A model generated the notes under the pieces. It did no database searches and had not been told where the DNA came from. It saw only the letters and a list, made by a program, of their open reading frames with translations. The position numbers were made by a program, and so were the translations under genes. This document shows positions 9,836 to 22,739 of a DNA stretch of 64,000 nucleotides, one piece after another (positions within the stretch are counted from its first letter, which is position 1; each line of letters begins with the position of its first letter). The stretch covers positions 3,990,001 through 4,054,000 of the forward strand of contig JAWQEG010000166.1 of NCBI GenBank assembly GCA_033782935.1, in the 5' to 3' direction. The stretch comes from Petrolisthes cinctipes (taxonomy: Eukaryota; Arthropoda; Malacostraca; Decapoda; Porcellanidae).

Positions 9836-10117
9836 AATTAAAAAAATAAATAGATAAATAAATGAATAACATAAAAAGAGGAGGAGGAGAAGGTATGGTA
9901 TGAAGGAGGGAGGGAGAGAAGGTATGGTATGAGGGAGGGAAGGAGGGAGAGAGAGAAGGTATGGTATGAGGGAGGGAGAAAGGGATGGATGGAAGGTGAT
10001 GGGGAGAGATGAAGGAAAGGTAAGAAGGTGTTAGGAAGGGAGGGGAGGAATAAGATGGATGGATGGAAGGAAGGTAAGGTGTTAGGGAGGGAGGGAGGGA
10101 AGGTAAGGTGTTATACC
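9836..10117. repeat. Purine-rich low-complexity tract
   Basis: Imperfect GGGA/GGTATGGTATGA repeats, nearly all purine on the plus strand. Confidence 0.75.
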
Positions 10118-13100
10118 TGTGACACACCGAGTAGAGAGAGAGAGAGATGGCGTAGGAAATGTGTGGCGGCCTCTTTTATTTGCTTTGCTCAAATATCACA
10201 GTGACACACCGAGTAGAGAGAGAGAGGGAGGGAGTAGGAAATGTGTGTCAGCCTCTTTTATTCGTTTTGCTCAATTAACACGGTGACACACCGAGTAAAG
10301 AGAGAGAGAGAGGGAGTAGGAAATCCTCTTTTATTCGCTTTGCTCAAATATCACAATGACACACCGAGTAGAGAGAAAGAGAGGGAGTCGGCAACGTGTG
10401 GCAGCCTCTTTTATTCGCTTTGCTCAAATATCACGGTGACACACCGAGTAGAGAGAGAGAGGGAGTAGGAAATGTGTGGCAGCCTCTTTTATTCGCTTTG
10501 CTCAAATACCATGGTGATACACCGAGTAGAGTTTATTCGCTTTGCTCAATTATCACGGTGACACACTGAGTAGAGAGAGAGAGAGAGAGAGAGGGAGTAG
10601 GAAATGTGTGTCAGCCTCTTTTATTCGCTTTGCTCAATTATCACAGTGACACACCGAGTAGAGAGATAGAGAGAGAGAGAGGGAGAAGGAAATCATCTTT
10701 TATTCGCTTTGCTCAAATATCACGGTGATACACCGAGTAGAGAGAGAGAGAGATGGAGTAGGAAATGTGTGGCGGCCTCTTTTATTCACTTTGCTCAAAT
10801 ATCACGGTGACACATCGAGTAGAGAGAGAGAGGGAGTCCGCAACGTGTGTCAGCCTCTTTTAATCGCTTTGCTCAAATATCACGGTGACACACCGAGTAT
10901 AGAGAGAGATGGAGTATTAAATGTGTGTAAGCCTCTTTTATTCGCTTTGCTCAATTATCACGGTAATACACCAAGGATAGAGAGAGAGGGAGTCGGCAAT
11001 GTGTGGCGGCCTCTTTTATTCGCTTTCCTCAATTATCAAGGTGACACACCGAGTAGAGAGAGAGAGAGAGAGAGGGAGTAGGAAATGTATGTCAGCCTCT
11101 TTTATTCGCTTTGCTCAAATATCACAGTGACACACCAAATAGAGAGAGAGAGGGAGTAGGATATGTGTGTCAGCCTCAATTATTCGCTTTGCTCAATTAA
11201 CACGGTGACACACCGAGTAGAGAGAGAGAGAGAGGGAGTAGGAAATCCTCTTTTATTCGCTTTGCTCAAATATCACGGTGACACACCGAGTAGAGAGAGA
11301 GAGAGGGAGTCGGCAACGTGTGGCAGCCTCTTTTATTCGCTTTGCTCAAATATCACGGTGACACACCGAGTAGAGAGAGAGAGGGAGTAGGAAATGTGTG
11401 GCAGCCTCTTTTATTCGCTTTGCTCATATACACCAAGTAGAGTTTATTCGCTTTGCTCAATTATCACGGTGACACAATGATTATCGAGAGAGAGAGAGAG
11501 AGGGAGTAGGAAATGTGTGTCAGCCTCTTTTATTCGCTTTGCTCAATTATCACAGTGACACACCGAGTAGAGAGATAGAGAGAGAGAGAGGGAGTAGGAA
11601 ATCCTCTTTTATTCGCTTTGCTCAAATATCACGGTGATACACCGAGTAGAGAGAGAGAGGGAGGGAGTAGGAAATGTGTGGCGGCCTCTTTTATTCGCTT
11701 TGCTCAAATATCACGTTGACACATCATGTAGAGAGAGAAAGGGAGTCCGCAACGTGTGTCAGCCTCTTTTAATCGCTTTGCTCAAATATCACGGTGACAC
11801 ACCGAGTATAAAGAGAGATGGAGTATTAAATGTGTGTCAGCCTCTTTTATTCGCTTTGCTCAATTATCACGGTGATACACCGAGTAGAGAGAGAGAGGGA
11901 GTCGGCAATGTGTTGCGGCCTCTTTTATTCGCTTTCCTCAATTATCAAGGTGACACACCGAGTAGAGAGAGAGAGAGAGAGGGAGTAGGAAATGTATGTC
12001 AGCCTCTTTTATTCGCTTTGCTCAAATATCACAGTGACACACCGAGTAGAGAGAGAGAGGGAGTAGGAAATGTGTGTCAGCCTCAATTATTCGCTTTGCT
12101 CAAATATGACAGTGACACACCGATGGAGCCTGCAATGTGTGTCAGCCTTTTTTATTCGCTTTGCTCAAATATCACAGTGACACACCGAGTAGAGAGAGAG
12201 AGGGAGTAGGAAATGTGTAGCGGTCTCTTTTATTTGCTTTGCTCAATTATCAAGGTGACACACCGAGGAGAGAGAGAGAGAGATAGAGTAGGAAATGTGT
12301 GTCAGCCTCTTTTATTCGCTTTGCTCAATTTTCACAGTGACACACTGAGTAGAGAGAGAGAGAGGGAGTAGGAAATCCTCTTTTATTCGCTTTGCTCAAA
12401 TATCACGGAGACACACCGAGTAGAGAGAGAGAGAGGGAGTCGGCAACGTGTGGCAGCCTCTTTTATTCGCTTAGCTCAAATATCACGGTGACACACCAAG
12501 TAGAGAGAGAGAGAGAGAGAGAGAGAGGGAGTAGGAAATCCTCTTTTATTAGCTTTGCTCAAATATCACGGTGATACACCGAGTAGAGAGAGAGAGAGAT
12601 GGAGTAGGAAATGTGAGGCAGCCTCTTTTATTCGCTTTGCTCAAATATCATTGTGACACACCGAGTAGAGAGAGAGAGGGATTCCGCAACGTGTGTCAGC
12701 CTCTTTAATTCGCTTTGCTCAAATATCACGGTGACACACCGAGTATAGAGAGAGATGGAGTATTAAATGTGTGTCAGCCTCTTTTATTCGCTTTGCTCAA
12801 ATTATCACGTGATACACCGAGTAGAGAGAGAGAGGGAGTCGGCAATGTGTGGCGGCCTCTTTTATTCGCTTTGCTCAATTATCAAGGTGACACACCGAGT
12901 AGAGAGAGAGAGAGAGAGGGAGTAGGAAATGTGTGTCAGCCTCTTTTATTCGCCTTGCTCAAATATCACAGTGACACACCGAGTAGAGAGAGAGAGGGAG
13001 TAGGAAATGTGTGTCAGCCTCTTTTATTCGCTTTGTTTAAATATCACAGTGACACACCGAGTAGAGAGAGAGAGGGAGGGAGTAGGAAATGTGTGTCAGC

Positions 13101-16100
13101 CTCTTTTATTCACTTTGCTCATTTATCACGGTGACACACTGAGTAGAGAGAGAGAGAGAGAAGGAGTAGGAAATCCTCTTTTATTCGCTTTGCTCAACAA
13201 TCACGGTGACACACCGAGTAGAGAGAGAGAGAGGGAGTCGGCAACGTGTGGCAGCCTCTATTATTCGCTTTGCTCAAATATCACAGTGACACACTGAGTA
13301 GAGAGAGAGAGGGAGTAGGAAATGTGTGGCAGCCTCTTTTATTCGCTTTGCTCAAATACCACGGTGATACACCGAGTAGAGTTTATTCGCTTTGCTCAAT
13401 TATCACGGTGAAAACACCGAGTAGAGAGAGAGAGAGAGGGAGTCCGCAACGTGTGTCAGCCTCTTTTATTCGCTTTGCTCAATTATCACGGTGACACACC
13501 GAGTAGAGAGAGAGAGAGAGGGAGTCGAAAATCCTCTTTTATTCGCTTTGCTCAAATATCACGGTGATACAGCGAGTAGAGAGAGAGAGAGATGGAGTAG
13601 GAAATGTGTGGTGGCCTCTTTTATTCGCTTTGCTCAAATATCATATTGACACACCGAGTAGAGAGAGAGAGGGAGTCAGCAACGTGTGTCAGCCTCTTTT
13701 ATTCGCTTTGCTCAATTATCAAGGTGACACACCGAGTAGATAGAGAGAGAGAGGAAGTAAGAAATGTGTGTCAGCCTCTTTTATTCGCTTTGCTCAAATA
13801 TCACAGTGACACACCGCGTAGAGAGAGAGAGGGAGTAGGAAATGTGTGTCAGCCTCTTTTATTAGCTTTGCTCAAATATCACAGTGACACACCGATGGAG
13901 TCTGCAATGTGTGTCAGCCTCTTTTATTCGCTTTACTTAAATATCACGGTGACATACCGAGTAGAGAGAGAGAGGGAGTAGGAAATGTGTGGCGGCCTCT
14001 TTTATTTGCTTTGCTCAATTATCAAGGTGACACACCGAGTAGAGAGAGGGAGTAGGAAATGTATGTCAGCCTCTTTTATTCGCTTTGCTCAAATATCAAG
14101 GTGACACACCGAGTAGAGAGAGAGAGAGATGGAGTAGGAAATGTGTGGCGGCCTCTTTTATTCGCTTTGCTCAAATATCACAGTGACACACCAAGTAGAG
14201 AGAGAGAGGGGGGGAGTAGGAAATGTGTGTCAGCCTCTTTTATTCGCATTGCTCAATTATCACGGTGACACACCGAGTAGAGAGATAGAGAGAGAGAGGG
14301 AGTAGGAAATCCTCTTTTATTCGCTTTGCTCAAATATCACGGTGATACACCGAGTAGAGAGAGAGAGAGATGGAGTAGGAAATGTGTGGTGGCCTCTTTT
14401 ATTCGCTTTGCTCAAATATCATAGTGACACACCGAGTAGAGAGAGAGAGGGAGTCAGCAACGTGTGTCAGCCTCTTTTATTCGCTTTGCTCAAATATCAC
14501 GGTGACACACCAAGTATAGAGAGAGATGGAGTATTAAATGTGTGTCAGCCTCTTTTATTCGCTTTGCTCAATTATCACGGTGATACACCGATTAGAGAGA
14601 GAGAGGGAGTCGGCAATATGTGGCGGCCTTTTTTATTCGCTTTATTCAATGATCAAGGTGACACACCGAGTAGAGAGAGAGAGAGAGGGAGTAGGAAATG
14701 TGTTTCAGCCTCTTTTATTCGCTTTGCTCAAATATCACAGTGACACACCGAGTAGAGAGAGAGGGAGTAGGAAATGTGTGTCAGCCTCTTTTATTCGCTT
14801 TGCTCAAATATCACAGTGACACACCGATGGAGTCTGCAATGTGTGTCAGCCTCTTTTATTCGCTTTGCTCAAATATCACAGTGACACACCGAGTAGAGAG
14901 AGAGAGGGAGTAGGAAATGTGTGGCGGCCTCTTTTATTTGCTTTGCTAAATTATGAAGGTGACACACCGAGTAGAGAGAGAGAGAGATGGAGTAGGAAAT
15001 GTGTGTCAGCCTCTTTTATTCGCTTTCCTCAAATATCACAGTGACACACCGAGTAGAGAGAGAGAGAGATGGAGTAGGAAATGTGTGGCGGCCTCTTTTA
15101 TTCGCTTTGCTCAAATATCACAGTGACACACCGAGTAGAGAGAGAGAGGGAGGGAGTAGGAAATGTGTGTCAGCCTCTTTTATTCGCTTTGCTTAATTAT
15201 CACGGTGACACACCGAGTAGAGAGAGAGAGAGAGGGAGAGAGGGAGTAGAAAATCCTTTTTTATTCGCTTTGCTCACATATCAAGGTGATACGCCGAGTA
15301 GAGAGAGAGAGAGAGAGATGGAGTAGGAAATGTGTGGCAGCCTCTTTTATTCGCTTTGCTCAAATATCACAGTGACACACCGAGGAGAGAGAGAGAGGGA
15401 GTCCGCAACGTGTGTCAGCCTCTTTTATTCGCTTTGCTCAAATATCACGTTGACACACAGAGTAGAGAGAGAGAGGGAGTAGAAAATGTGTGTCAGCCTC
15501 TTTTATTCGCTTTGCTCGAAGATCACGGTGACACACCGAGTAGAGGGAGAGAGAGATGGAGTAGGAAATGTGTGTCAGCCTCTTTTATTCGCTTTGCTTA
15601 AATATCACAGTGACACACCGAGTAGAGAGAGAGAGAGATGGAGTAGGAAATGTGTGGCGGCCTCTTTTATTAGCTTTGCTCAAATATCACAGTGACACAC
15701 CGAGTAGAGAGAGAGAGGGAGGGAATAGGAAATGTGTGTCAGCCTCTTTTATTCGCTTTGCTCAATTATCACGGTGACACACTGAGTAGAGAGAGGGAAA
15801 GAGGGAGTAGAAAATCCTTTTATATTCGCTTTGCTCAAATATCACGGTGATACACCGAGTAGAGAGAGAGAGAGAGATGGAGTAGGAAATGTGTGGCGGC
15901 CTCTTTTATTCGCTTTGCTCAAATATCACAGTGACACACCGAGTAGAGAAAGAGAGGGAGTCCGCAACGTGTGTCAGCCTCTTTTATTCGCTTTGCTCAA
16001 ATATCACGTTGACACACCAAGTAGAGAGAGAGGGGGTAGAAAATGTGTGTCAGCCTCTTTTATTCGCTTTGCTCAAAGATCACGGTAATACACCGAGTAG

Positions 16101-19100
16101 AGGGAGAGAGAGAGGGAGTAGGAAATCCTCTTTTATTCGCTTTGCTCAACAATCACGGTGACACACCGAGTAGAGAGAGAGAGAGGGAGTCGGCAACGTG
16201 TGGCAGCCTCTATTATTCGCTTTGCTCAAATATCACAGTGACACACTGAGTAGAGAGAGAGAGGGAGTAGGAAATGTGTGGCAGCCTCTTTTATTCGCTT
16301 TGCTCAAATACCACGGTGATACACCGAGTAGAGTTTATTCGCTTTGCTCAATTATCACGGTGAAAACACCGAGTAGAGAGAGAGAGAGAGGGAGTCCGCA
16401 ACGTGTGTCAGCCTCTTTTATTCGCTTTGCTCAATTATCACGGTGACACACCGAGTAGAGAGAGAGAGAGAGGGAGTCGAAAATCCTCTTTTATTCGCTT
16501 TGCTCAAATATCACGGTGATACAGCGAGTAGAGAGAGAGAGAGATGGAGTAGGAAATGTGTGGTGGCCTCTTTTATTCGCTTTGCTCAAATATCATAGTG
16601 ACACACCGAGTAGAGAGAGAGAGGGAGTCAGCAACGTGTGTCAGCCTCTTTTATTCGCTTTGCTCAATTATCAAGGTGACACACCGAGTAGATAGAGAGA
16701 GAGAGGAAGTAAGAAATGTGTGTCAGCCTCTTTTATTCGCTTTGCTCAAATATCACAGTGACACACCGCGTAGAGAGAGAGAGGGAGTAGGAAATGTGTG
16801 TCAGCCTCTTTTATTAGCTTTGCTCAAATATCACAGTGACACACCGATGGAGTCTGCAATGTGTGTCAGCCTCTTTTATTCGCTTTACTTAAATATCACG
16901 GTGACATACCGAGTAGAGAGAGAGAGGGAGTAGGAAATGTGTGGCGGCCTCTTTTATTTGCTTTGCTCAATTATCAAGGTGACACACCGAGTAGAGAGAG
17001 GGAGTAGGAAATGTATGTCAGCCTCTTTTATTCGCTTTGCTCAAATATCAAGGTCACACACCGAGTAGAGAGAGAGAGAGATGGAGTAGGAAATGTGTGG
17101 CGGCCTCTTTTATTCGCTTTGCTCAAATATCACAGTGACACACCAAGTAGAGAGAGAGAGGGGGGGAGTAGGAAATGTGTGTCAGCCTCTTTTATTCGCA
17201 TTGCTCAATTATCACGGTGACACACCGAGTAGAGAGATAGAGAGAGAGAGGGAGTAGGAAATCCTCTTTTATTCGCTTTGCTCAAATATCACGGTGATAC
17301 ACCGAGTAGAGAGAGAGAGAGATGGAGTAGGAAATGTGTGGTGGCCTCTTTTATTCGCTTTGCTCAAATATCATAGTGACACACCGAGTAGAGAGAGAGA
17401 GAGGGAGTCAGCAACGTGTGTCAGCCTCTTTTATTCGCTTTGCTCAAATATCACGGTGACACACCAAGTATAGAGAGAGATGGAGTATTAAATGTGTGTC
17501 AGCCTCTTTTATTCGCTTTGCTCAATTATCACGGTGATACACCGATTAGAGAGAGAGAGGGAGTCGGCAATATGTGGCGGCCTTTTTTATTCGCTTTATT
17601 CAATGATCAAGGTGACACACCGAGTAGAGAGAGAGAGAGAGGGAGTAGGAAATGTGTTTCAGCCTCTTTTATTCGCTTTGCTCAAATATCACAGTGACAC
17701 ACCGAGTAGAGAGAGAGGGAGTAGGAAATGTGTGTCAGCCTCTTTTATTCGCTTTGCTCAAATATCACAGTGACACACCGATGGAGTCTGCAATGTGTGT
17801 CAGCCTCTTTTATTCGCTTTGCTCAAATATCACAGTGACACACCGAGTAGAGAGAGAGAGGGAGTAGGAAATGTGTGGCGGCCTCTTTTATTTGCTTTGC
17901 TAAATTATGAAGGTGACACACCGAGTAGAGAGAGAGAGAGATGGAGTAGGAAATGTGTGTCAGCCTCTTTTATTCGCTTTCCTCAAATATCACAGTGACA
18001 CACCGAGTAGAGAGAGAGAGAGATGGAGTAGGAAATGTGTGGCGGCCTCTTTTATTCGCTTTGCTCAAATATCACAGTGACACACCGAGTAGAGAGAGAG
18101 AGGGAGGGAGTAGGAAATGTGTGTCAGCCTCTTTTATTCGCTTTGCTTAATTATCACGGTGACACACCGAGTAGAGAGAGAGAGAGAGGGAGAGAGGGAG
18201 TAGAAAATCCTTTTTTATTCGCTTTGCTCACATATCAAGGTGATACGCCGAGTAGAGAGAGAGAGAGAGAGATGGAGTAGGAAATGTGTGGCAGCCTCTT
18301 TTATTCGCTTTGCTCAAATATCACAGTGACACACCGAGGAGAGAGAGAGAGGGAGTCCGCAACGTGTGTCAGCCTCTTTTATTCGCTTTGCTCAAATATC
18401 ACGTTGACACACAGAGTAGAGAGAGAGAGGGAGTAGAAAATGTGTGTCAGCCTCTTTTATTCGCTTTGCTCGAAGATCACGGTGACACACCGAGTAGAGG
18501 GAGAGAGAGATGGAGTAGGAAATGTGTGTCAGCCTCTTTTATTCGCTTTGCTTAAATATCACAGTGACACACCGAGTAGAGAGAGAGAGAGATGGAGTAG
18601 GAAATGTGTGGCGGCCTCTTTTATTAGCTTTGCTCAAATATCACAGTGACACACCGAGTAGAGAGAGAGAGGGAGGGAATAGGAAATGTGTGTCAGCCTC
18701 TTTTATTCGCTTTGCTCAATTATCACGGTGACACACTGAGTAGAGAGAGGGAAAGAGGGAGTAGAAAATCCTTTTATATTCGCTTTGCTCAAATATCACG
18801 GTGATACACCGAGTAGAGAGAGAGAGAGAGATGGAGTAGGAAATGTGTGGCGGCCTCTTTTATTCGCTTTGCTCAAATATCACAGTGACACACCGAGTAG
18901 AGAAAGAGAGGGAGTCCGCAACGTGTGTCAGCCTCTTTTATTCGCTTTGCTCAAATATCACGTTGACACACCAAGTAGAGAGAGAGGGGGTAGAAAATGT
19001 GTGTCAGCCTCTTTTATTCGCTTTGCTCAAAGATCACGGTAATACACCGAGTAGAGGGAGAGAGAGAGGGAGTAGGAAATCCTCTTTTATTCGCTTTGCT

Positions 19101-21286
19101 CAAATATCAAGGTGACACACCGAGTAGAGAGAGAGAGAGAGGGACTCGGAAATCCTATTTTATTCGCTTTGCTCAAATACCACGGTGATACACCGAGTAG
19201 AGTTTATTCGCTTTGCTCAATTATCACGGTGACACACCGAGTAGAGAGAGAGAGAGAGGGACTCGGAAATCCTATTTTATTCGCTTTGCTCAAATATCAC
19301 GGTGATACACCGAGTAGAGAGAGAGAGAGATGGAGTAGGAAATGTGTGGCGGCTTCTTTTATTCGCTTTGCTCAAATATAACTGTGACACACCGAGTAGA
19401 GAGAGAGAGGGAGTCCGCAACGTGTGTCACCTTCTTTTATTCGCTTTGCTCAAATATCACGGTGACACACCGTGTATAGAGAGAGATGGAGTATTAAATG
19501 TGTGTCAGCCTCTTTTATTCGCTTTGCTCAATTATCACAGTGACACACCGAGTAGAGAGAGAGAGGGAGTCGGCAATGTGTGGCGGCCTCTTTTATTCGC
19601 TTTGCTCAAATATCACAGTGACACACCGATTGAGTCTGCAATGTGTGTCAGCCTCTTTTATTCGCTTTGCTTAAATATCACAGTGACACACCGAGTAGAG
19701 AGAGAGAGGGAGTAGGAAATGTGTGGTGGCCTCTTTTATTTGCTTTGCTTAATTATCAATGTGACACACTGAGTAGAGAGAGAGAGAGAGGGAGTAGGAA
19801 ATGTGTGTCAGCCTCTTTTATTCGCTTTGCTCAAATATCAAGGTGACACACCGAGTAGAGAGAGAGATGGAGTAGAAAATGTGTGGCGGCCTCTTTTATT
19901 CGCTTTGCTCAAATATCACAGTGACACACCGAGTAGAGAGAGAGAGGGGGGGAGTAGGAAATGTGTGTCAGCCTCTTTTATTCGCTTTGCTCAATTATCA
20001 CGGTGACACACCGAGTAGAGAGAGAGAGAGAGGGAGTAGGAAATCCTCTTTTATTCGCTTTGCTCAAATATCACGGTGACACACCGAGTAGAGAGAGAGA
20101 GAGGGAGTCGGCAACGTGTGGCAGCCTCTTTTATTCGCTTTGCTCAAATATCACGGTGACACACCGAGTAGAGAGAGAGAGGGAGTAGGAAATGTGTGGC
20201 AGCCTCTTTTATTCGTTTTGCTCAAATACCACGGTGATACACCGAGTAGAGTTTATTCGCTTTGCTTAATTATCACCTTGACACACCGAGTAGAGAGAGA
20301 GAGAGAGAGGGAGTAGGAAATGTGTGTCAGCCTCTTTTATTCGCTTTGCTCAATTATCACGGTGACACACCGAGTAGAGAGAGAGAGAGGGAGTAGGAAA
20401 TCCTCTTTTATTCGCTTTGCTCAAATATCACGGTGATACACCGAGTAGAGAGAGAGAGAGAGATGGAGTAGGAAATGTTTGGTGGCCTCTTTTATTCGCT
20501 TTGCTCAAATATCATGGTGACACACCGAGTAGAGAGAGAGAGGGAGTCCGCAACGTGTGTCAGCCTCTTTTATTCGCTTTGCTCAAATATCACGGTGACA
20601 CACCAAGTATAGAGAGAGATGGAGTATTAAATGTGTGTCAGCCTCTTTTATTCGCTTTGCTCAATTTCACAGTGATACACCGAGTAGAGAGAGAGCGGGA
20701 GTCGGCAATGTGTGGTGGCCTCTTTTATTCGCTTTCCTCTATTATCAAGATGACACACCGAGTAGAGAGAGAGAGAGAGGGAGTAGGAAATGTGTGTCAG
20801 CCTCTTTTATTCGCTTTGCTCAAATATCACAGTGACACACCGAGTAGAGAGAGAGAGGGAGTAGGAAATGTGTGTCAGCCTCTTTTATTCGCTTTGCTCA
20901 AATATCACAGTGACACACCACTGGAGTCTGCAATGTGCGTCAGCCTCTTTTATTCGCTTTGCTCAAATATCACAGTGACACACCGAGTAGAGAGAGAGAG
21001 GGAGTAGGAAATGTGTGGCGGCCTCTTTTATTTGCTTTGCTCAATTATCAAGGTGACATACCGAGTAGAGAGAGAGAGAGAGGGAGTAGGAAATGTGTGT
21101 CAGCCTCTTTTATTCGCTTTGCTCAAATATCACAGTGACACACCGAGTAGAGAGAGAGAGAGAGATGGAGTAGGAAATGTGTGGCGGCCTCTTTTATTCG
21201 ATTTGCTCATATATCACAGTGACATACCGAGTAGAGAGAGAGAGGGAGGGAGTAGGAAATGTGTGTCAGCCTCTTTTATTCGCTTT
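10118..21286. repeat. 11-kb minisatellite array (~75-90-bp units)
   Basis: Over a hundred tandem units of the pattern GTGACACACCGAGTAGAG, a variable (GA)n/GGGAGTAGGAAATGTG segment, then CAGCCTCTTTTATTCGCTTT and GCTCAAATATCAC. Unit types differ: GTGTGTCAGCC, GTGTGGCGGCC, a short form lacking that segment (AGGAAATCCTC), and a miniature form (GAGTAGAGTTTATTCGC). Many frames stay open because the motif lacks stops, but the reading frame changes with every (GA)n length; I regard none as coding. The array ends abruptly at 21286 against the Fanzor pseudogene. Confidence 0.95.
13150..19095. repeat. 2.95-kb higher-order tandem duplication inside the minisatellite
   Basis: The block from about 13150 to 16105 is repeated from about 16105 to 19050 with an offset of 2952-2954 bp. 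Every irregular unit recurs in order, including the CAACAATCACGG variant at 13196/16148 and the GATGGAGTCTGC variants. Only scattered single-base and (GA)n differences were noticed (for example near 13638/16590). The second copy departs from the first near 19090, where CAAATATCAAGG replaces CAACAATCACGG. Confidence 0.9.
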
Positions 21287-22532
21287 GCTCCCTGTATCTC
21301 TTGGAAGCCGCGTAACCGGAATCGCAGTAGTACTGCTTGGCCGTGAGTCTTGTCTTCCTGACGATCCTTCCTTAATAGGTATCTATCTCGGCGCAGGTGG
21401 CTATGTTGGCCCTGCCCGGGTCTATGCCTATGACCCTGTCCATTCCTACCAGGCTAGGAGAAGGGTGGTTGTTTTCACGGGAGAGAGTCATCTTCTTCTT
21501 AGGAGACGGATCTGCTCTGGAGAACAAGACAGAACAGGCCTCCCAGTCTGTCTTTATCTGGCGGTGGAACGTCCATTTCTTGCCTCCCAGCCTGTCTATC
21601 TTGGAAGTGTCGAACAGGTGGCTCCAGCCCTCTCTGGTCAGTCTATCTTCTTCTTTAGAGGAAGAATGAGGGAAATGCTCTATCCTGATAGCTCAGGTGG
21701 ACACTTGGTCCAGCAGTATGTAGTTGGCCTTTAGTTTGTTTCTGGGTACCAGGGGAAAGTTTCTTATCTTCTTGGAGTTCTCCCCGTACCTGTCCTTGAG
21801 GAACCTGTAGTAGATTATGAGTCTCTTGGGGTCTCCGTCTTCCTTAGAGGCCCTGGCGGTAGAAGAGCCGAATAGGGCTTCTCTGTGATCCTTTACGAAC
21901 TGGGCGTGTTCCTCCTCCTCCTTCTCCTCCTCTTGGACGCCCCAGTTGTTTATGGTGTTCTGTAGCCTATTGACCTTCCTGTAGTAGTCCGCCGATCTGT
22001 TGTCTCCAAGATAGGCCTTTATGGCCTCTCTCTGTCTCCCACTAAAGTTTAGTTTCAGGTTGTTCAGGAATGCCGTTTTGAACGTGACGTGGGCCCTCTC
22101 TCCCACGGAATTGTAGATTCCCTTAGACATCTCTCCGGGAGGGAGGGCAGGGTTGTCCCTCAGGACTCTCATCTCGGTCGAACCTCCGTTCCATAGCTCT
22201 TCTACAACTCTGGTCGGTCTTGTCAGTCTCTTGCCGTCAGAACCCCTCTTGAATATCTGATTATACATGTTATCCTTGGAGAAATCCGGCCATCTGTCAT
22301 CATCCTCTCCGGATAAGAGGAGGCTTTCTAGTATCATCTCCATGAAGATGGAGACCCTGAAAGCCATTTTGGACACCACCTCTACCCGCTTGTCTATGGA
22401 GGCTCTCACGAAGGTGCCCCCATAAAGCAGGATGGAAGATAACTTGCATTTTACAGTCTTGAAAGACTGCTGTTCTTCTTCTCCTCCTCTCTTCCTTTTG
22501 TTGTTGGCAGGCACGGGAGTCCCTTCTGCCAT
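21287..22532 (-). pseudogene. Fanzor (eukaryotic TnpB-like RNA-guided nuclease), truncated pseudogene
   Basis: Starts at the ATG at 22532 with a basic N-terminus (NNKRKRGG) and runs 279 codons to a TGA at 21693-21695. The same frame then continues through a second stop (TAA, 21372-21374) to the edge of the minisatellite. About 370 codons from the start it carries RVIGIDPGRANIATC (21400-21440), the RuvC-I motif whose Asp (codon 21420-21422) is catalytic in TnpB/Fanzor. LTAKQYYCDSGY follows, in the place where Fanzors have a similar (S/T)xKxYY segment. RuvC-II, RuvC-III and the zinc ribbon are missing because the gene is cut at 21287. Family knowledge: Fanzors are omega-RNA-guided DNA endonucleases carried by eukaryotic transposons and some large DNA viruses. 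Assignment rests on motif and position, not on a search. Confidence 0.8.
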
Positions 22533-22739
22533 CTCTGGAGGGAATGTGTATCCATTTTCTTATCTATATTTGTACATTCATGGCACTTCGCATGAATAAA
22601 CCTTACGTTGGGTGCGTTGTGTGACTACCATAAGCACGTATGATAGTGTTGGAACCTTTATTGTTTTGTAGAGGAGGTGAAGCAAGGGAATTTGAGCGTT
22701 ATAGACAAAGACTTATTTGATCACTTGCCAGCTAAAGGG
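22533..22739 (-). promoter_or_regulatory. Fanzor upstream region (reference copy)
   Basis: 207 bp between the acidic ORF stop and the Fanzor ATG, conserved at 5870-6085. The shared block starts exactly at the acidic ORF's stop (TTAACCCTTTAGCTGGCA on the minus strand). The tight spacing is unlike the introns and spacers of the host protease gene. Confidence 0.7.

Noticed and set aside
10118..21286. Possible CRISPR array
   Set aside because: Units are tandem variants without distinct spacers, far too many and too similar, in a eukaryotic setting with no cas genes.
10241..21346. Dozens of overlapping 60-196-codon plus-strand ORFs rich in CQPLLFALLKYHSDTPSRE-like repeats
   Set aside because: They are translations of the minisatellite in shifting frames; unit length varies with (GA)n so no frame is maintained across the array.
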